Source: Pelagibacteraceae bacterium AG-390-C22 (GTDB lineage: Bacteria; Pseudomonadota; Alphaproteobacteria; Pelagibacterales; Pelagibacteraceae). From it: 64,000 nucleotides of DNA. The position numbers and the translations under genes were made by a program. This document shows, one piece after another, positions 44,256 to 52,760 of this stretch. The notes under the pieces were generated by a model. That model made no database searches. It had not been told where the DNA came from and saw only the letters and a program-made list of their open reading frames with translations. Positions within the stretch are counted from its first letter, which is position 1. The number at the start of each line of letters is the position of its first letter. The stretch lies in the NCBI GenBank assembly GCA_003278125.1, contig QCGX01000004.1, positions 1 through 64,000 on the forward strand, given 5' to 3'.

Positions 44256-44909
44256 TTAAGCTTTTTTTGTTTTAATTGGTTTGTTTCTTTTTGGATAACA
44301 GCTTTTACAAATTTTACAAGATATACCGTAACATTCTCTAGCCTGACAGTATTCTCTTCCATACCAAATTATCTGCAGATGGAGTTTATTCCATGATTTT
44401 TTTGGAAATAATCTCTTCAAATCTTTTTCAGTCTGAATAACATTTTTACCATTGGTCAATCCCCATCTTTGTGCTAATCGATGGATGTGAGTATCTACTG
44501 GAAAAGCAGGGTGTCCAAAACCTTGAGACATTACTACACTAGCAGTTTTATGTCCTACTCCGTGTAATTTTTCCAAATCTTCAAAATTTCCAGGCACTTT
44601 TCCCCCATGTTTTTCAACCAATTGTTTTGAGAGTAGATATACGCTTTTAGCTTTTCTTTTAAAAAAACCAGTACTTCTTATTAATTGTTCAATTTTTTTT
44701 CTTCCAAGTTTTATAAAGTGTTCAGGCTTATTATATTTTGGGTATATTTTTCTAGTCGCTTTATTTACATTTATATCTGTAGTTTGTGCAGACAAAGCTA
44801 CAGACACTAGTAAAGTAAATAAGTTTCTATGTTTTAAGGGCACTGAAACTCGAGGATAAAATTTATTTAAAAGTCTTAATACTATAGTCGCTCTTCTATT
44901 TTCACTCAT
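44256..44909 (-). CDS. nth: Endonuclease III
   Basis: 217-residue DNA glycosylase/AP lyase that removes oxidised pyrimidines. SVALSAQTTDINVNKAT, the helix-hairpin-helix LEKLHGVGHKTASVV with the catalytic Lys, and FPVDTHIHRLAQRWG with the catalytic Asp are all intact. The C-terminal cysteine cluster reads YCQARECYGISCKICKSC. Cysteines align with the first, third and fourth ligands of the classical C-x6-C-x2-C-x5-C, but the second position is Gly, with extra cysteines nearby, so the iron-sulfur site may be wired differently. Confidence 0.95.
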   Translation of the reverse strand: MSENRRATIVLRLLNKFYPRVSVPLKHRNLFTLLVSVALSAQTTDINVNKATRKIYPKYNKPEHFIKLGRKKIEQLIRSTGFFKRKAKSVYLLSKQLVEKHGGKVPGNFEDLEKLHGVGHKTASVVMSQGFGHPAFPVDTHIHRLAQRWGLTNGKNVIQTEKDLKRLFPKKSWNKLHLQIIWYGREYCQARECYGISCKICKSCYPKRNKPIKTKKA

Positions 44910-44919
44910 TGTTTTAAAT

Positions 44920-45696
44920 TTATTTAAAATTCAAAACGTTTCTCATGGAGTATAAGCCAGGTTTTTTGCCTATTATCCATCTTGCAGCTGTTAATGCACC
45001 TTCGGAAAAAAGTGCTCTATCAAAAGCTTCATGATTTAAAGAAACTATCTCTTTTCCACTTGAAAAAGAAACTTCATGTTTGCCTATAACTGATCCTTTT
45101 CTGAGTGAATTAAAATTAATTTTTTTTCCATAAGGAAAAGATTTTTTATTTAGATATTTTTTTCCTATTAATCCATAAAAATCTTTATTTTTTCCTACGG
45201 CTATACCTTTACCAAGCATTAAAGCAGTTCCTGAGGGATAATCTTTTTTATTTTTATGATGAACTTCAAAAACTTTGCTTAAGAAATTATTATTAAGGGA
45301 TTTTGAAGCTATTTCAGTTAAATACATTAGCAAATTAACTCCTAGACTCATATTTCCAGCCTTAAGAATAGGAATTTTTCTTGAGTATTTTTTTATTATA
45401 TTTTCTTCTCTTTTAGTGAATCCAGTCGTCCCAATCACAACTCTTTTTTTTAGTTTTGATGCAATTTTTAAAACTTCCAAGGTACATTTAGGCACTGTAA
45501 AATCTATTATTACATTTGCTTTCTTAAATGCATTTTCTGTATTTAAATTAGGTCTGATACCCATTATATTTTTATTTATTATTCTATTTTCAGTCAGAGA
45601 TACTAACTTAAAGTTTTTATTTGCTTTTGAAGTTTTAATGAGTTGTCGACCCATTCTTCCCATACAACCAGTTATTGCTAAATTAATTTTTTTCAT
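44920..45696 (-). CDS. dapB: 4-hydroxy-tetrahydrodipicolinate reductase
   Basis: 258 residues from ATG 45694-45696; the frame is open 17 codons further, but that part overlaps the small membrane gene. The enzyme reduces the DapA product in lysine and diaminopimelate synthesis. The nucleotide-binding start is LAITGCMGRMGRQL. VVIGTTGFT, AGNMSLGVN, the catalytic EVHHKNKKDYPSGTAL and the C-terminal HEAFDRALFSEGAL are all present. Slightly short for the family. Confidence 0.96.
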   Translation of the reverse strand: MKKINLAITGCMGRMGRQLIKTSKANKNFKLVSLTENRIINKNIMGIRPNLNTENAFKKANVIIDFTVPKCTLEVLKIASKLKKRVVIGTTGFTKREENIIKKYSRKIPILKAGNMSLGVNLLMYLTEIASKSLNNNFLSKVFEVHHKNKKDYPSGTALMLGKGIAVGKNKDFYGLIGKKYLNKKSFPYGKKINFNSLRKGSVIGKHEVSFSSGKEIVSLNHEAFDRALFSEGALTAARWIIGKKPGLYSMRNVLNFK

Positions 45697-45698
45697 TA

Positions 45699-45863
45699 CT
45701 ATACAAGATTTATAACTACAATAATAATAAGAACAATTATAGTCCAAATAGATAAATTTTTTAAAAACTGTTTTATCTTATTATTCGTAGATAAAAATGC
45801 TGGTAAGATTAAAATTAATACTGCAATTAAAAATATTGCAGACATTATTTGCTCAGTTTCCAT
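45699..45863 (-). CDS. Small two-helix membrane protein, 54 aa
   Basis: An open frame from ATG 45861-45863 to TAG 45699-45701 fills the gap between dnaJ and dapB almost exactly. The product has an acidic N-terminus (METEQIM), a hydrophobic helix (about residues 7-24), a basic loop (STNNKIKQFLKN) and a second helix rich in Ile/Val (about 40-54), so both ends are probably on the same side of the membrane. I recognise no family. The tight packing and sensible topology argue that it is real. Confidence 0.65.
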   Translation of the reverse strand: METEQIMSAIFLIAVLILILPAFLSTNNKIKQFLKNLSIWTIIVLIIIVVINLV

Positions 45864-45868
45864 TTAAT

Positions 45869-46993
45869 TTATGATCCTTTCCAGAATTTTTTTGCTTTTT
45901 CAAAAAAAGTTTTAATCACTGGATCAGGTTTATTTGACTCTATTTCATTAAATTCTTCTAATATTTCCTTTTGTCTTTTTGAAAGAGAAGTCGGTACTTG
46001 AGTAACAACTCTTATATATAAATCTCCAAACACACTTCTTCTTAATATAGGCATACCTTTTCCTTTTAATCTAAATTGTTTACCATGTTGAGTTCCCGCA
46101 GGAATTTTAATTTTAGATTTCCCCCCATCGATTGAAGGCACTTCTACAGTTGTTCCTAAAGTTGCGTCTGAAAAAGAAATTGGAAGTTCATAATATAAAT
46201 TTTCCTCAGATCTTTTAAAAATAGTATGGTTATCGATAGAAATAAAAAGATAAAGATCTCCACTAGAACCACCTTTTGAACCAGCCTCACCTTTACCAGA
46301 TAGCCTTATTCTAGTTCCATCATCAACACCTTTAGGAATCTTTACAGTTACATTCTCACTACCTTGTACCTTCCCATTTCCACTACAAGTTTTACATGGA
46401 GTTCCTATTGTTTCTCCGTAACCACTACATTGAGGACAAGTTTGCTGAATTGTAAAAAATCCTTGATTAGTTCTGACTTTACCTTTTCCAGAGCAATAGG
46501 TACATTTTATAGGTTTGGATCCTTTTGCAGCTCCACTACCAGAGCATGGAGAACACTTTTTATAAGTAGTGTATTTAACATTTTTCTCTAATCCTTTATA
46601 AGCTTCCTCTAAACTGATACTAGTATCGTACCTTAAATCATTTCCTCTATTACTAGATCTTCTTGATGTTCCACCACCGAAGTCTCCAAAAAAATCTTCA
46701 AATATGTCAGAGAACGAAGATGAATTGAAATCGAATCCTCCAAAACCTTGACCACCTCCTCCAGCTCCTTCAAAAGCAGCATGACCGAATTGATCATAAT
46801 TATTTTTTCTCTTATCATCAGAGAGAACATGATAAGCTTCACTAGCCTCTTTGAATTTCTCTTCAGAGGTTTTATCACCTTTTGTTTTATCTGGATGATA
46901 CTTTAGAGCTAATTTACGATAGGCTTTCTTAATTTCATCTTTAGAAGCTGAGTTTGTTACACCTAAGACATCGTAATAATCTCTTTTAGCCAC
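45869..46993 (-). CDS. dnaJ: Co-chaperone DnaJ
   Basis: 374 residues. It has a J domain with the HPD motif ([10 protein letters not shown]) and a Gly/Phe-rich linker (about 75-110). The zinc region contains four CxxCxGxG repeats ([32 protein letters not shown]). The C-terminal substrate-binding domain is normal in length. It delivers unfolded proteins to DnaK and stimulates its ATPase. The gene lies 24 bp downstream of dnaK on the same strand. Confidence 0.98.
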   Translation of the reverse strand: MAKRDYYDVLGVTNSASKDEIKKAYRKLALKYHPDKTKGDKTSEEKFKEASEAYHVLSDDKRKNNYDQFGHAAFEGAGGGGQGFGGFDFNSSSFSDIFEDFFGDFGGGTSRRSSNRGNDLRYDTSISLEEAYKGLEKNVKYTTYKKCSPCSGSGAAKGSKPIKCTYCSGKGKVRTNQGFFTIQQTCPQCSGYGETIGTPCKTCSGNGKVQGSENVTVKIPKGVDDGTRIRLSGKGEAGSKGGSSGDLYLFISIDNHTIFKRSEENLYYELPISFSDATLGTTVEVPSIDGGKSKIKIPAGTQHGKQFRLKGKGMPILRRSVFGDLYIRVVTQVPTSLSKRQKEILEEFNEIESNKPDPVIKTFFEKAKKFWKGS

Positions 46994-47017
46994 AGGACGT
47001 CTCCTCTATTAATTTTC

Positions 47018-48937
47018 TTAGGCGCTTTTTTCTTTATCTTCTTTTACATCTTCAAAATCTGCATCTACAACATTTTCTTTATCTTCTGGTTTTGCGTCTT
47101 TTGATTCTTTTCCTTTAGTTTCTTTAGTTTTTTGCTGACTTTTATAAACTGCTTCACCTAACTTCATTGAAACTTGAATTAAGCTTTGTGTTTTTTTCTT
47201 AATATCTTCTGAGTCAGTTCCTTCTAAAGATTTTTTAAGATCTGCAATTCCACTTTCAATAGCCTTTTTCTCCTCTGCTGAGATTTTATCACCGTGTTCT
47301 TTTAGGCTTTTCTCTGTTGAAAAGACCAAACTATCAGCTTGGTTTCTAGCATCAACGGACTCTCTTTTCTTTTTATCAGCTTCTTTGTTAGCCTCAGCAT
47401 CTTTAACCATCTTTTGGATTTCTTCTTCGGATAAACCACCAGATGCTTGAATTTGAATTTTTTGTTCTTTTCCAGTTCCTTTATCTTTAGCTGAGACATT
47501 TACAATTCCATTTGCATCAATATCAAATGTAACTTCAATTTGAGGCGTTCCTCTTGCAGCAGGAGGAATTCCTACTAATTCAAAGTTTCCTAAAATTTTA
47601 TTGTCTGAAGCCATTTCTCTTTCACCTTGCAGAACTCTTATAGAAACTGCAGGCTGATTATCTTCTGCTGTAGAAAATACCTGGCTTTTTTTAGTAGGTA
47701 TTGTAGTGTTTTTATCGATTAACTTAGTTGAAACACCACCTAGAGTTTCTATTCCCAGAGATAATGGAGTTACATCAAGCAATAAAACATCTTTAACATC
47801 ACCTTGTAAAACACCTGCTTGAATAGCGGCTCCCATAGCTACTACCTCATCGGGATTTACACTTTTGTTTGGTTCTTTACCGAAGAAATTTTTAACTGTT
47901 TCAACAATTTTAGGCATTCTAGTCATACCACCAACTAAGACTACTTCATTAATCTCTGCAGCAGAAAAACCAGAGTCTTTAAGAGCAATTTTGCATGGTT
48001 CTAAAGTTTTTTCTACTAAGTCTGAAACTAAAGCCTCTAGTTTAGCTCTTGTGAATTTTAAATTAACATGCTTAGGTCCAGTTTTATCAGCTGTGATAAA
48101 AGGTAAATTGATTTCTGTTTGAGCCGCAGAAGACAATTCTATTTTTGCTTTTTCAGCAGCTTCTTTTAATCTTTGTAAAGCTAATTTATCATTTTTTAAA
48201 TCAATTCCATTATCTTTTTTAAATTCACTTACTAGATAGTTAACTATCGCATCATCAAAGTCTTCTCCTCCTAAAAAAGTATCTCCATTAGTTGATTTAA
48301 CTTCAAAAACACCATCTCCAATTTCTAATATTGAAACATCAAACGTTCCGCCTCCCAAATCATATACTGCAATTTTTTGTCCATTTTTTTTATCTAAACC
48401 ATAAGCTAAAGCTGCAGCTGTTGGTTCGTTGATAATTCTTAAAACTTCTAAGCCTGCAATCTTTCCAGCATCTTTAGTTGCTTGTCTTTGTGCATCATTA
48501 AAGTAAGCAGGGACAGTAATAACTGCTTTAGTTACAGCTTGGCCTAAATATTTTTCTGCAGTTTCTTTCATTTTTTGCAAAATAAAAGCAGATATTTGTG
48601 AAGGTGAATATTTTTTTCCTTTACCTTCAATCCACGCTTCTCCATTATCTGATTTGATTATCTTAAAAGGAACTCTGCCAATATCTTTTTTGACTGTTTC
48701 ATCTTCAAAAGATCTACCAATTAATCTTTTAGTAGCAAAAATCGTATCTTGTGCATTTGTTACCGCCTGTCTTTTTGCAGGTTGACCAATAAGTTTTTCT
48801 TCATTATCTAAAAAAGCAACTACTGAAGGTGTAGTTCTAGTTCCTTCAGCATTTTCTAAAACTTTAGCCTGCGAACCATCCATAATGGCTACACATGAAT
48901 TTGTAGTTCCTAAATCTATTCCTATTACTTTGCTCAT
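47018..48937 (-). CDS. dnaK: Hsp70 chaperone DnaK
   Basis: 639 residues with the full Hsp70 architecture. The ATPase start is [16 protein letters not shown]. Phosphate motifs follow, including [19 protein letters not shown], and [12 protein letters not shown] marks the adenosine motif. The linker [13 protein letters not shown] leads to the substrate domain, and the tail is highly charged (ending KEDKEKSA). It forms grpE-dnaK-dnaJ in transcription order, with 58 bp after grpE. Confidence 0.99.
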   Translation of the reverse strand: MSKVIGIDLGTTNSCVAIMDGSQAKVLENAEGTRTTPSVVAFLDNEEKLIGQPAKRQAVTNAQDTIFATKRLIGRSFEDETVKKDIGRVPFKIIKSDNGEAWIEGKGKKYSPSQISAFILQKMKETAEKYLGQAVTKAVITVPAYFNDAQRQATKDAGKIAGLEVLRIINEPTAAALAYGLDKKNGQKIAVYDLGGGTFDVSILEIGDGVFEVKSTNGDTFLGGEDFDDAIVNYLVSEFKKDNGIDLKNDKLALQRLKEAAEKAKIELSSAAQTEINLPFITADKTGPKHVNLKFTRAKLEALVSDLVEKTLEPCKIALKDSGFSAAEINEVVLVGGMTRMPKIVETVKNFFGKEPNKSVNPDEVVAMGAAIQAGVLQGDVKDVLLLDVTPLSLGIETLGGVSTKLIDKNTTIPTKKSQVFSTAEDNQPAVSIRVLQGEREMASDNKILGNFELVGIPPAARGTPQIEVTFDIDANGIVNVSAKDKGTGKEQKIQIQASGGLSEEEIQKMVKDAEANKEADKKKRESVDARNQADSLVFSTEKSLKEHGDKISAEEKKAIESGIADLKKSLEGTDSEDIKKKTQSLIQVSMKLGEAVYKSQQKTKETKGKESKDAKPEDKENVVDADFEDVKEDKEKSA

Positions 48938-48995
48938 TGTTTAAATTCCTTTATTCGTCGTTGTTTATATGGGTGTTTTTTCTTCTTCTACAAGG

Positions 48996-49586
48996 TTATT
49001 TCTCATCTTTTTTTTTATCTTTTTCCTTACTTTTAGATGTTTTTTTCTTCGCTACAGCTACTAATGCCGGCCTCAACAATCTTTCTCCCAGCATATATCC
49101 AGGCTGAATTTCTTCTAGAATAGCACCAGTTTCTGCTTTCTCATCTTCAATTTCGGACATAGCCTGATGAAGATTCGGATCAAATTTATGATTTTGTGTA
49201 TTAATTTTCTTAATTCTATTTTTTTCAAATATGGATACCAAATCTTTTTCTATAACAGTTATATTGTCCAAAAATTTATCTAAATCTTTATTATTTTTAA
49301 GAACTTCATCGTTCTTAATAGCTAGCTTAGCCCTTTGTAAATTATCTAAAATTGCCAGACTTTCTTTAGCAAAATTAAAAGACCCGAACTCAAAAGCATC
49401 TTTGATTTCTTTTTCAAATCTTCTTCTTTGGTTTTCTATTTCAGCTAATGACCTTAGTAATTTATCCTCAGATTCAGCCAATTTATCTTCTAGGGATTTT
49501 TCTTTTTTAATCTCATCCTTAGACTGATCATCTTTATTCTGATCTTCCTTTGATCCGTCAGCTTTTTTTTGGTTATCTTCAGCCAT
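48996..49586 (-). CDS. grpE: Nucleotide exchange factor GrpE
   Basis: 196 residues. A long charged N-terminal coil, very Lys/Glu/Asp-rich, is followed by LLRSLAEIENQRRRFEKE (the conserved long helix). The C-terminal beta domain has FDPNLHQAMSEI and GAILEEIQPGYMLGERLLRPALVAVAKK. It releases ADP from DnaK. Here grpE heads the chaperone cluster, and hrcA, often found beside it in alphaproteobacteria, is not adjacent. It is divergent from rdgB with 44 bp between starts. Confidence 0.95.
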   Translation of the reverse strand: MAEDNQKKADGSKEDQNKDDQSKDEIKKEKSLEDKLAESEDKLLRSLAEIENQRRRFEKEIKDAFEFGSFNFAKESLAILDNLQRAKLAIKNDEVLKNNKDLDKFLDNITVIEKDLVSIFEKNRIKKINTQNHKFDPNLHQAMSEIEDEKAETGAILEEIQPGYMLGERLLRPALVAVAKKKTSKSKEKDKKKDEK

Positions 49587-49630
49587 GATAATTGCTATAT
49601 AGTGCCTATAATTTAAAATACTAGGTATAG

Positions 49631-50209
49631 ATGAAAAAAATTTTTATAGGTACTCACAACAGGGGAAAATTTAAAGAAATTAGCTACCTATTACCCAAAA
49701 AAATAAAAAAAATCTCTCCAATTAAATTAAAAGTCAAAAGTCCAAAAGAAACTGGGAAAACTTTTCTTTCTAATGCAAAACTTAAAGCAAAATATTTTTC
49801 TAAGTTTACAGAACTACCAGTAATTTCTGATGACTCTGGACTTTGCATAAGAGCATTAAAAGGAAAACCTGGAATTTATTCGGCTAGATGGGCGAAAAAA
49901 TATGGAAGCTTTTCAAATGCAATGCGATTTATATTAAAAAAGATGAAAAAGAAAAAAAATAGATCTGCTACATTTATATGTAGTTTGTCTTTTAAATATC
50001 CAAGAGGAAAAGTGGTTACAGTAATAGGGAAAATTAACGGTTTAATTTCTTACAAGATGCTTGGAACGAGAGGGTTTGGCTATGATCCTATATTTATTCC
50101 TGCAGGTGAATCTATTACATTTGGACAAATGTCTAAATTAAAAAAAATTAACATGGATCACAGATATATTGCTTTTAAGAAATTAAAAAGAAAAATTAAA
50201 ATTTTGTAA
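49631..50209 (+). CDS. rdgB: XTP/dITP pyrophosphatase (RdgB/HAM1)
   Basis: 192 residues; removes deaminated purine nucleotides such as dITP and XTP. It starts IFIGTHNRGKFKEISYLL. The catalytic region is LPVISDDSGLCIRALKGKPGIYSARWA. Substrate motifs TRGFGYDPIFIP and the final MDHRYIAFKKL (family: SHRxxA) are present. A TATAAT (49607-49612) lies 18 bp upstream of the ATG and may be its -10. The end overlaps the opposed LpoA-like gene by 14 bp. Confidence 0.96.
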   Translation: MKKIFIGTHNRGKFKEISYLLPKKIKKISPIKLKVKSPKETGKTFLSNAKLKAKYFSKFTELPVISDDSGLCIRALKGKPGIYSARWAKKYGSFSNAMRFILKKMKKKKNRSATFICSLSFKYPRGKVVTVIGKINGLISYKMLGTRGFGYDPIFIPAGESITFGQMSKLKKINMDHRYIAFKKLKRKIKIL

Positions 50210-51350
50210 ATCGATTGTTTGCAGCTTTATAAATACTTAGATTTTGGATTGTTTTTTTATTATTAAAACTAAAAGTTCCAATTTTGCCTTTAATTTTACC
50301 TTTAAAAGAAAAATCATTTACCGAATTTATTTTACCCTTTTTTTTCCAGGCATAATAAATTAGACCTATGGCATCATAAGCTAAAATAGTTATTTCACTC
50401 GGAAAATTATTAAATATTTTAAAATAATTATCTTTATATTTTTTAAACTCTTTATAATTAACTGAAGGATAATACAAACTTCTCACAGTATTTTCATAAA
50501 AGATACTCTCATCAAACCATTGGTTTATAGTTGTAAATAAAACTTTTTCTTGGTCTACATCAGTAAAGACTAATGATGTTAATACACTTTTTAAACTGTT
50601 TCCAAAGTCAATTATAATTACTGAGTCAAAATTTACATCTCCTAGAGTATACTTTTGTTCCAATTTTTCCAATTGACGTTTTGACTGTTCATCTTCTTTA
50701 TCTTCAAACATTTTTTTTCTGTTTTCTAGATTTCTTTTTCTTTGAGAATAATTTGTTAAAATTTCAATTTCTCCAGTTAAAACTTTTGGATCGGGGTTGT
50801 ATTTAAATATTTTATAATTTTTCAAATCTAATTTATTTAATTTTTTCTCAATAAAATTTGCATATTGATTTTTAGGTATAAAGATTACAGTCTTATTTTT
50901 TTTTTGTATTTTAATAAATTTCATCAAAGCAAACATTTGAGATTCAAGACTTACACCAATGCTTATTATGTTGTTTTGAAATTCAGGGTTTATATTTGAA
51001 GGAGAAATAAATATCATATCATTGAATTTCTTTACCTCATCAAAATCTTCATTATTGATTGGTCCAATTACAATATTCACCCCTTGCGATCGAATTTCTT
51101 GAATTGCTTTAATTAATTTTTTTTTATCATTCGAACCAGAGTCCCTTGGTATTATCTGAACATTTTTATCATTAATTTCATCTAAAGCTAATTGTAAGGA
51201 ATATAGAAGGGAATCCCCAAGTTCTTTATATTCTCCACTTAGAGGTGCCAGCAAGCCAACTTTGAGAATATTATTATTCTCATTACCTTGTAGATTAGAA
51301 TTAAAAAAGATTAATATATAAGCTATTATTGTTATAAATTTATTTTTCAT
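50196..51350 (-). CDS. Periplasmic-binding-fold protein, LpoA-like
   Basis: 384 residues with a signal peptide (FITIIAYILIFFNSNLQG). The mature part has the type-1 periplasmic binding fold (Peripla_BP_6-like): ILKVGLLAPLSGEYKELGDSL at the start, GVNIVIGPIN and MIFISPSNIN. In many proteobacteria the rsmI neighbour is lpoA (yraM), an activator of penicillin-binding protein 1A with this fold; the same pairing occurs here. A Glu/Lys-rich coiled segment (about residues 205-235) interrupts the fold. A ligand-binding transport role is an alternative. The start is 3 bp from that of rsmI. Confidence 0.8.
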   Translation of the reverse strand: MKNKFITIIAYILIFFNSNLQGNENNNILKVGLLAPLSGEYKELGDSLLYSLQLALDEINDKNVQIIPRDSGSNDKKKLIKAIQEIRSQGVNIVIGPINNEDFDEVKKFNDMIFISPSNINPEFQNNIISIGVSLESQMFALMKFIKIQKKNKTVIFIPKNQYANFIEKKLNKLDLKNYKIFKYNPDPKVLTGEIEILTNYSQRKRNLENRKKMFEDKEDEQSKRQLEKLEQKYTLGDVNFDSVIIIDFGNSLKSVLTSLVFTDVDQEKVLFTTINQWFDESIFYENTVRSLYYPSVNYKEFKKYKDNYFKIFNNFPSEITILAYDAIGLIYYAWKKKGKINSVNDFSFKGKIKGKIGTFSFNNKKTIQNLSIYKAANNRFTKF

Positions 51351-51353
51351 AGT

Positions 51354-52196
51354 ATGAAATTGTCTATTAAAACCTTATATATTGTTTCAACTCCCATTGG
51401 AAATCTTGATGATATAACTATAAGAGCGATAGATGTACTAAAAAAATCTGACATAATTCTTTGTGAAGATACTAGACACTCTTTAAAGTTATTAAATCAT
51501 TTAAAAATTAAAAAACAGTTAATCTCTTATCACAAGTTCAATGAAAAAAAAGAACTTGAAAAAATCATAAAATATTTAAATGAAGGCAAAATTTTGTCTT
51601 TAATTTCTGACGCTGGCACCCCCTCTCTCTCTGACCCAGGTCGTTTACTAATTCAAACATGTATTAAAAAAAATATAAGGGTTATTCCGATTCCAGGAGC
51701 ATCTTCTATTACAACTTCAATGAGCATTTCTGGGTTTAAAGATCAATTTCTTTTTTATGGCTTTTTACCTAAAACTGAGAAGGAATTAGAAAAAATTTTA
51801 TCATCTCTTTGTCAATTTAGTTTTTCCCAAGTATTTTTTATACCGTCTATTAAAATTAATTTTTACTTAAAAAAATTCAAAAAGTTTTTCCCGGGCAGGA
51901 AGTTGTTAATTGCCAAAGAACTTACAAAGATGCATGAATCGTTTTATAGAGAAGATATTGATAAAATTAATATGTTTAAAACTTCAATTAAAGGTGAGTT
52001 AACAGTTGTAATATCAGAAAAAAATATTAAAGATAAATTCTTTGATGAAAATAAAATTATTAAAAAAGCTAAAATTTATCTTAAAAAATACAGCTTAAAA
52101 GATGTTGTTGAACTGTTATTCGAGTCAGAAAAAATTAACAAAAAAAAGATTTATCAAATATGTTTAAATATAAAAGAAAATGCGAAAAATAATTAG
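51354..52196 (+). CDS. rsmI: 16S rRNA 2'-O-ribose C1402 methyltransferase
   Basis: 280 residues of the tetrapyrrole-methylase fold. LYIVSTPIGNLDDITIRAI, CEDTRHSLKLLNHL, LISDAGTPSLSDPG and IPIPGASSITTSMSISGF are all hallmark RsmI segments. It methylates C1402 in the ribosomal decoding centre. The next gene starts 17 bp before its stop. Its own start lies 3 bp from the divergent LpoA-like gene, so its promoter must be inside that gene. The C-terminal ~60 residues are poorly conserved and Lys-rich. Confidence 0.96.
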   Translation: MKLSIKTLYIVSTPIGNLDDITIRAIDVLKKSDIILCEDTRHSLKLLNHLKIKKQLISYHKFNEKKELEKIIKYLNEGKILSLISDAGTPSLSDPGRLLIQTCIKKNIRVIPIPGASSITTSMSISGFKDQFLFYGFLPKTEKELEKILSSLCQFSFSQVFFIPSIKINFYLKKFKKFFPGRKLLIAKELTKMHESFYREDIDKINMFKTSIKGELTVVISEKNIKDKFFDENKIIKKAKIYLKKYSLKDVVELLFESEKINKKKIYQICLNIKENAKNN

Positions 52197-52758
52197 TTTA
52201 CTATTAATATTTCTCTTAGTTTCGTGCACCTCGGTTGGGAGATTTGGAACAGGTGTTGATATAACTTTTGACCCTAGGACAATTGGTATGCAAATTGACG
52301 ATACAATTATGCAAAAAAATTTGAATGCTAGACTTGCATTAACAGATAAAAAATATTTTTTATCAATACAATCAGAAGTGATTGATGGGAGAATATTTTT
52401 ATCAGGAAAAGTAGATGAACCAGAAGAGAAGATTAAAATAACAAAAATGGCTTGGGAAACAAAGGGTGTTCGATCAGTAAAAAATGCCATAAGTATTAAG
52501 GGACAAAGCAATTTTAAGGGCACCGCAAAAGACATTTTAATTACTAGTCAATTAAGATCTGCTTTAATATTTAATAAAAAGACCAAAGCGAGAAATTATA
52601 CTTTGGAAACTATAAACAAAAATATTTATATTTTTGGCATAGCGATGGATGAGGAAGAAAAAAGCCAAGTTATTAATGAAGCTAATAAGATATATGATGT
52701 TGAGAATGTAATTCCATCTATATATTTAGTTTCTGAATTAAGCCGTAATAAAATTTAA
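52180..52758 (+). CDS. BON-domain lipoprotein (DolP/YraP-like)
   Basis: 192 residues. Lipoprotein signal: IISLLLIFLLVSC with the lipid Cys at residue 16. Two BON domains follow (about 45-110 and 115-185), each with a strand pattern such as IDGRIFLSGKVDEPEEK and INKNIYIFGIAMDEEEK. In E. coli the equivalent, DolP (YraP), lies near rsmI-lpoA and maintains outer-membrane integrity. The same neighbourhood here supports the call. It overlaps rsmI by 17 bp. Confidence 0.87.
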   Translation: MRKIISLLLIFLLVSCTSVGRFGTGVDITFDPRTIGMQIDDTIMQKNLNARLALTDKKYFLSIQSEVIDGRIFLSGKVDEPEEKIKITKMAWETKGVRSVKNAISIKGQSNFKGTAKDILITSQLRSALIFNKKTKARNYTLETINKNIYIFGIAMDEEEKSQVINEANKIYDVENVIPSIYLVSELSRNKI

Positions 52759-52760
52759 AT

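Noticed and set aside
49587..49630. Heat-shock (sigma-32) promoter between grpE and rdgB
   Set aside because: I found no CTTGAA/CCCCAT-type pair in the 44-bp gap; only AT-rich -10-like boxes are present.
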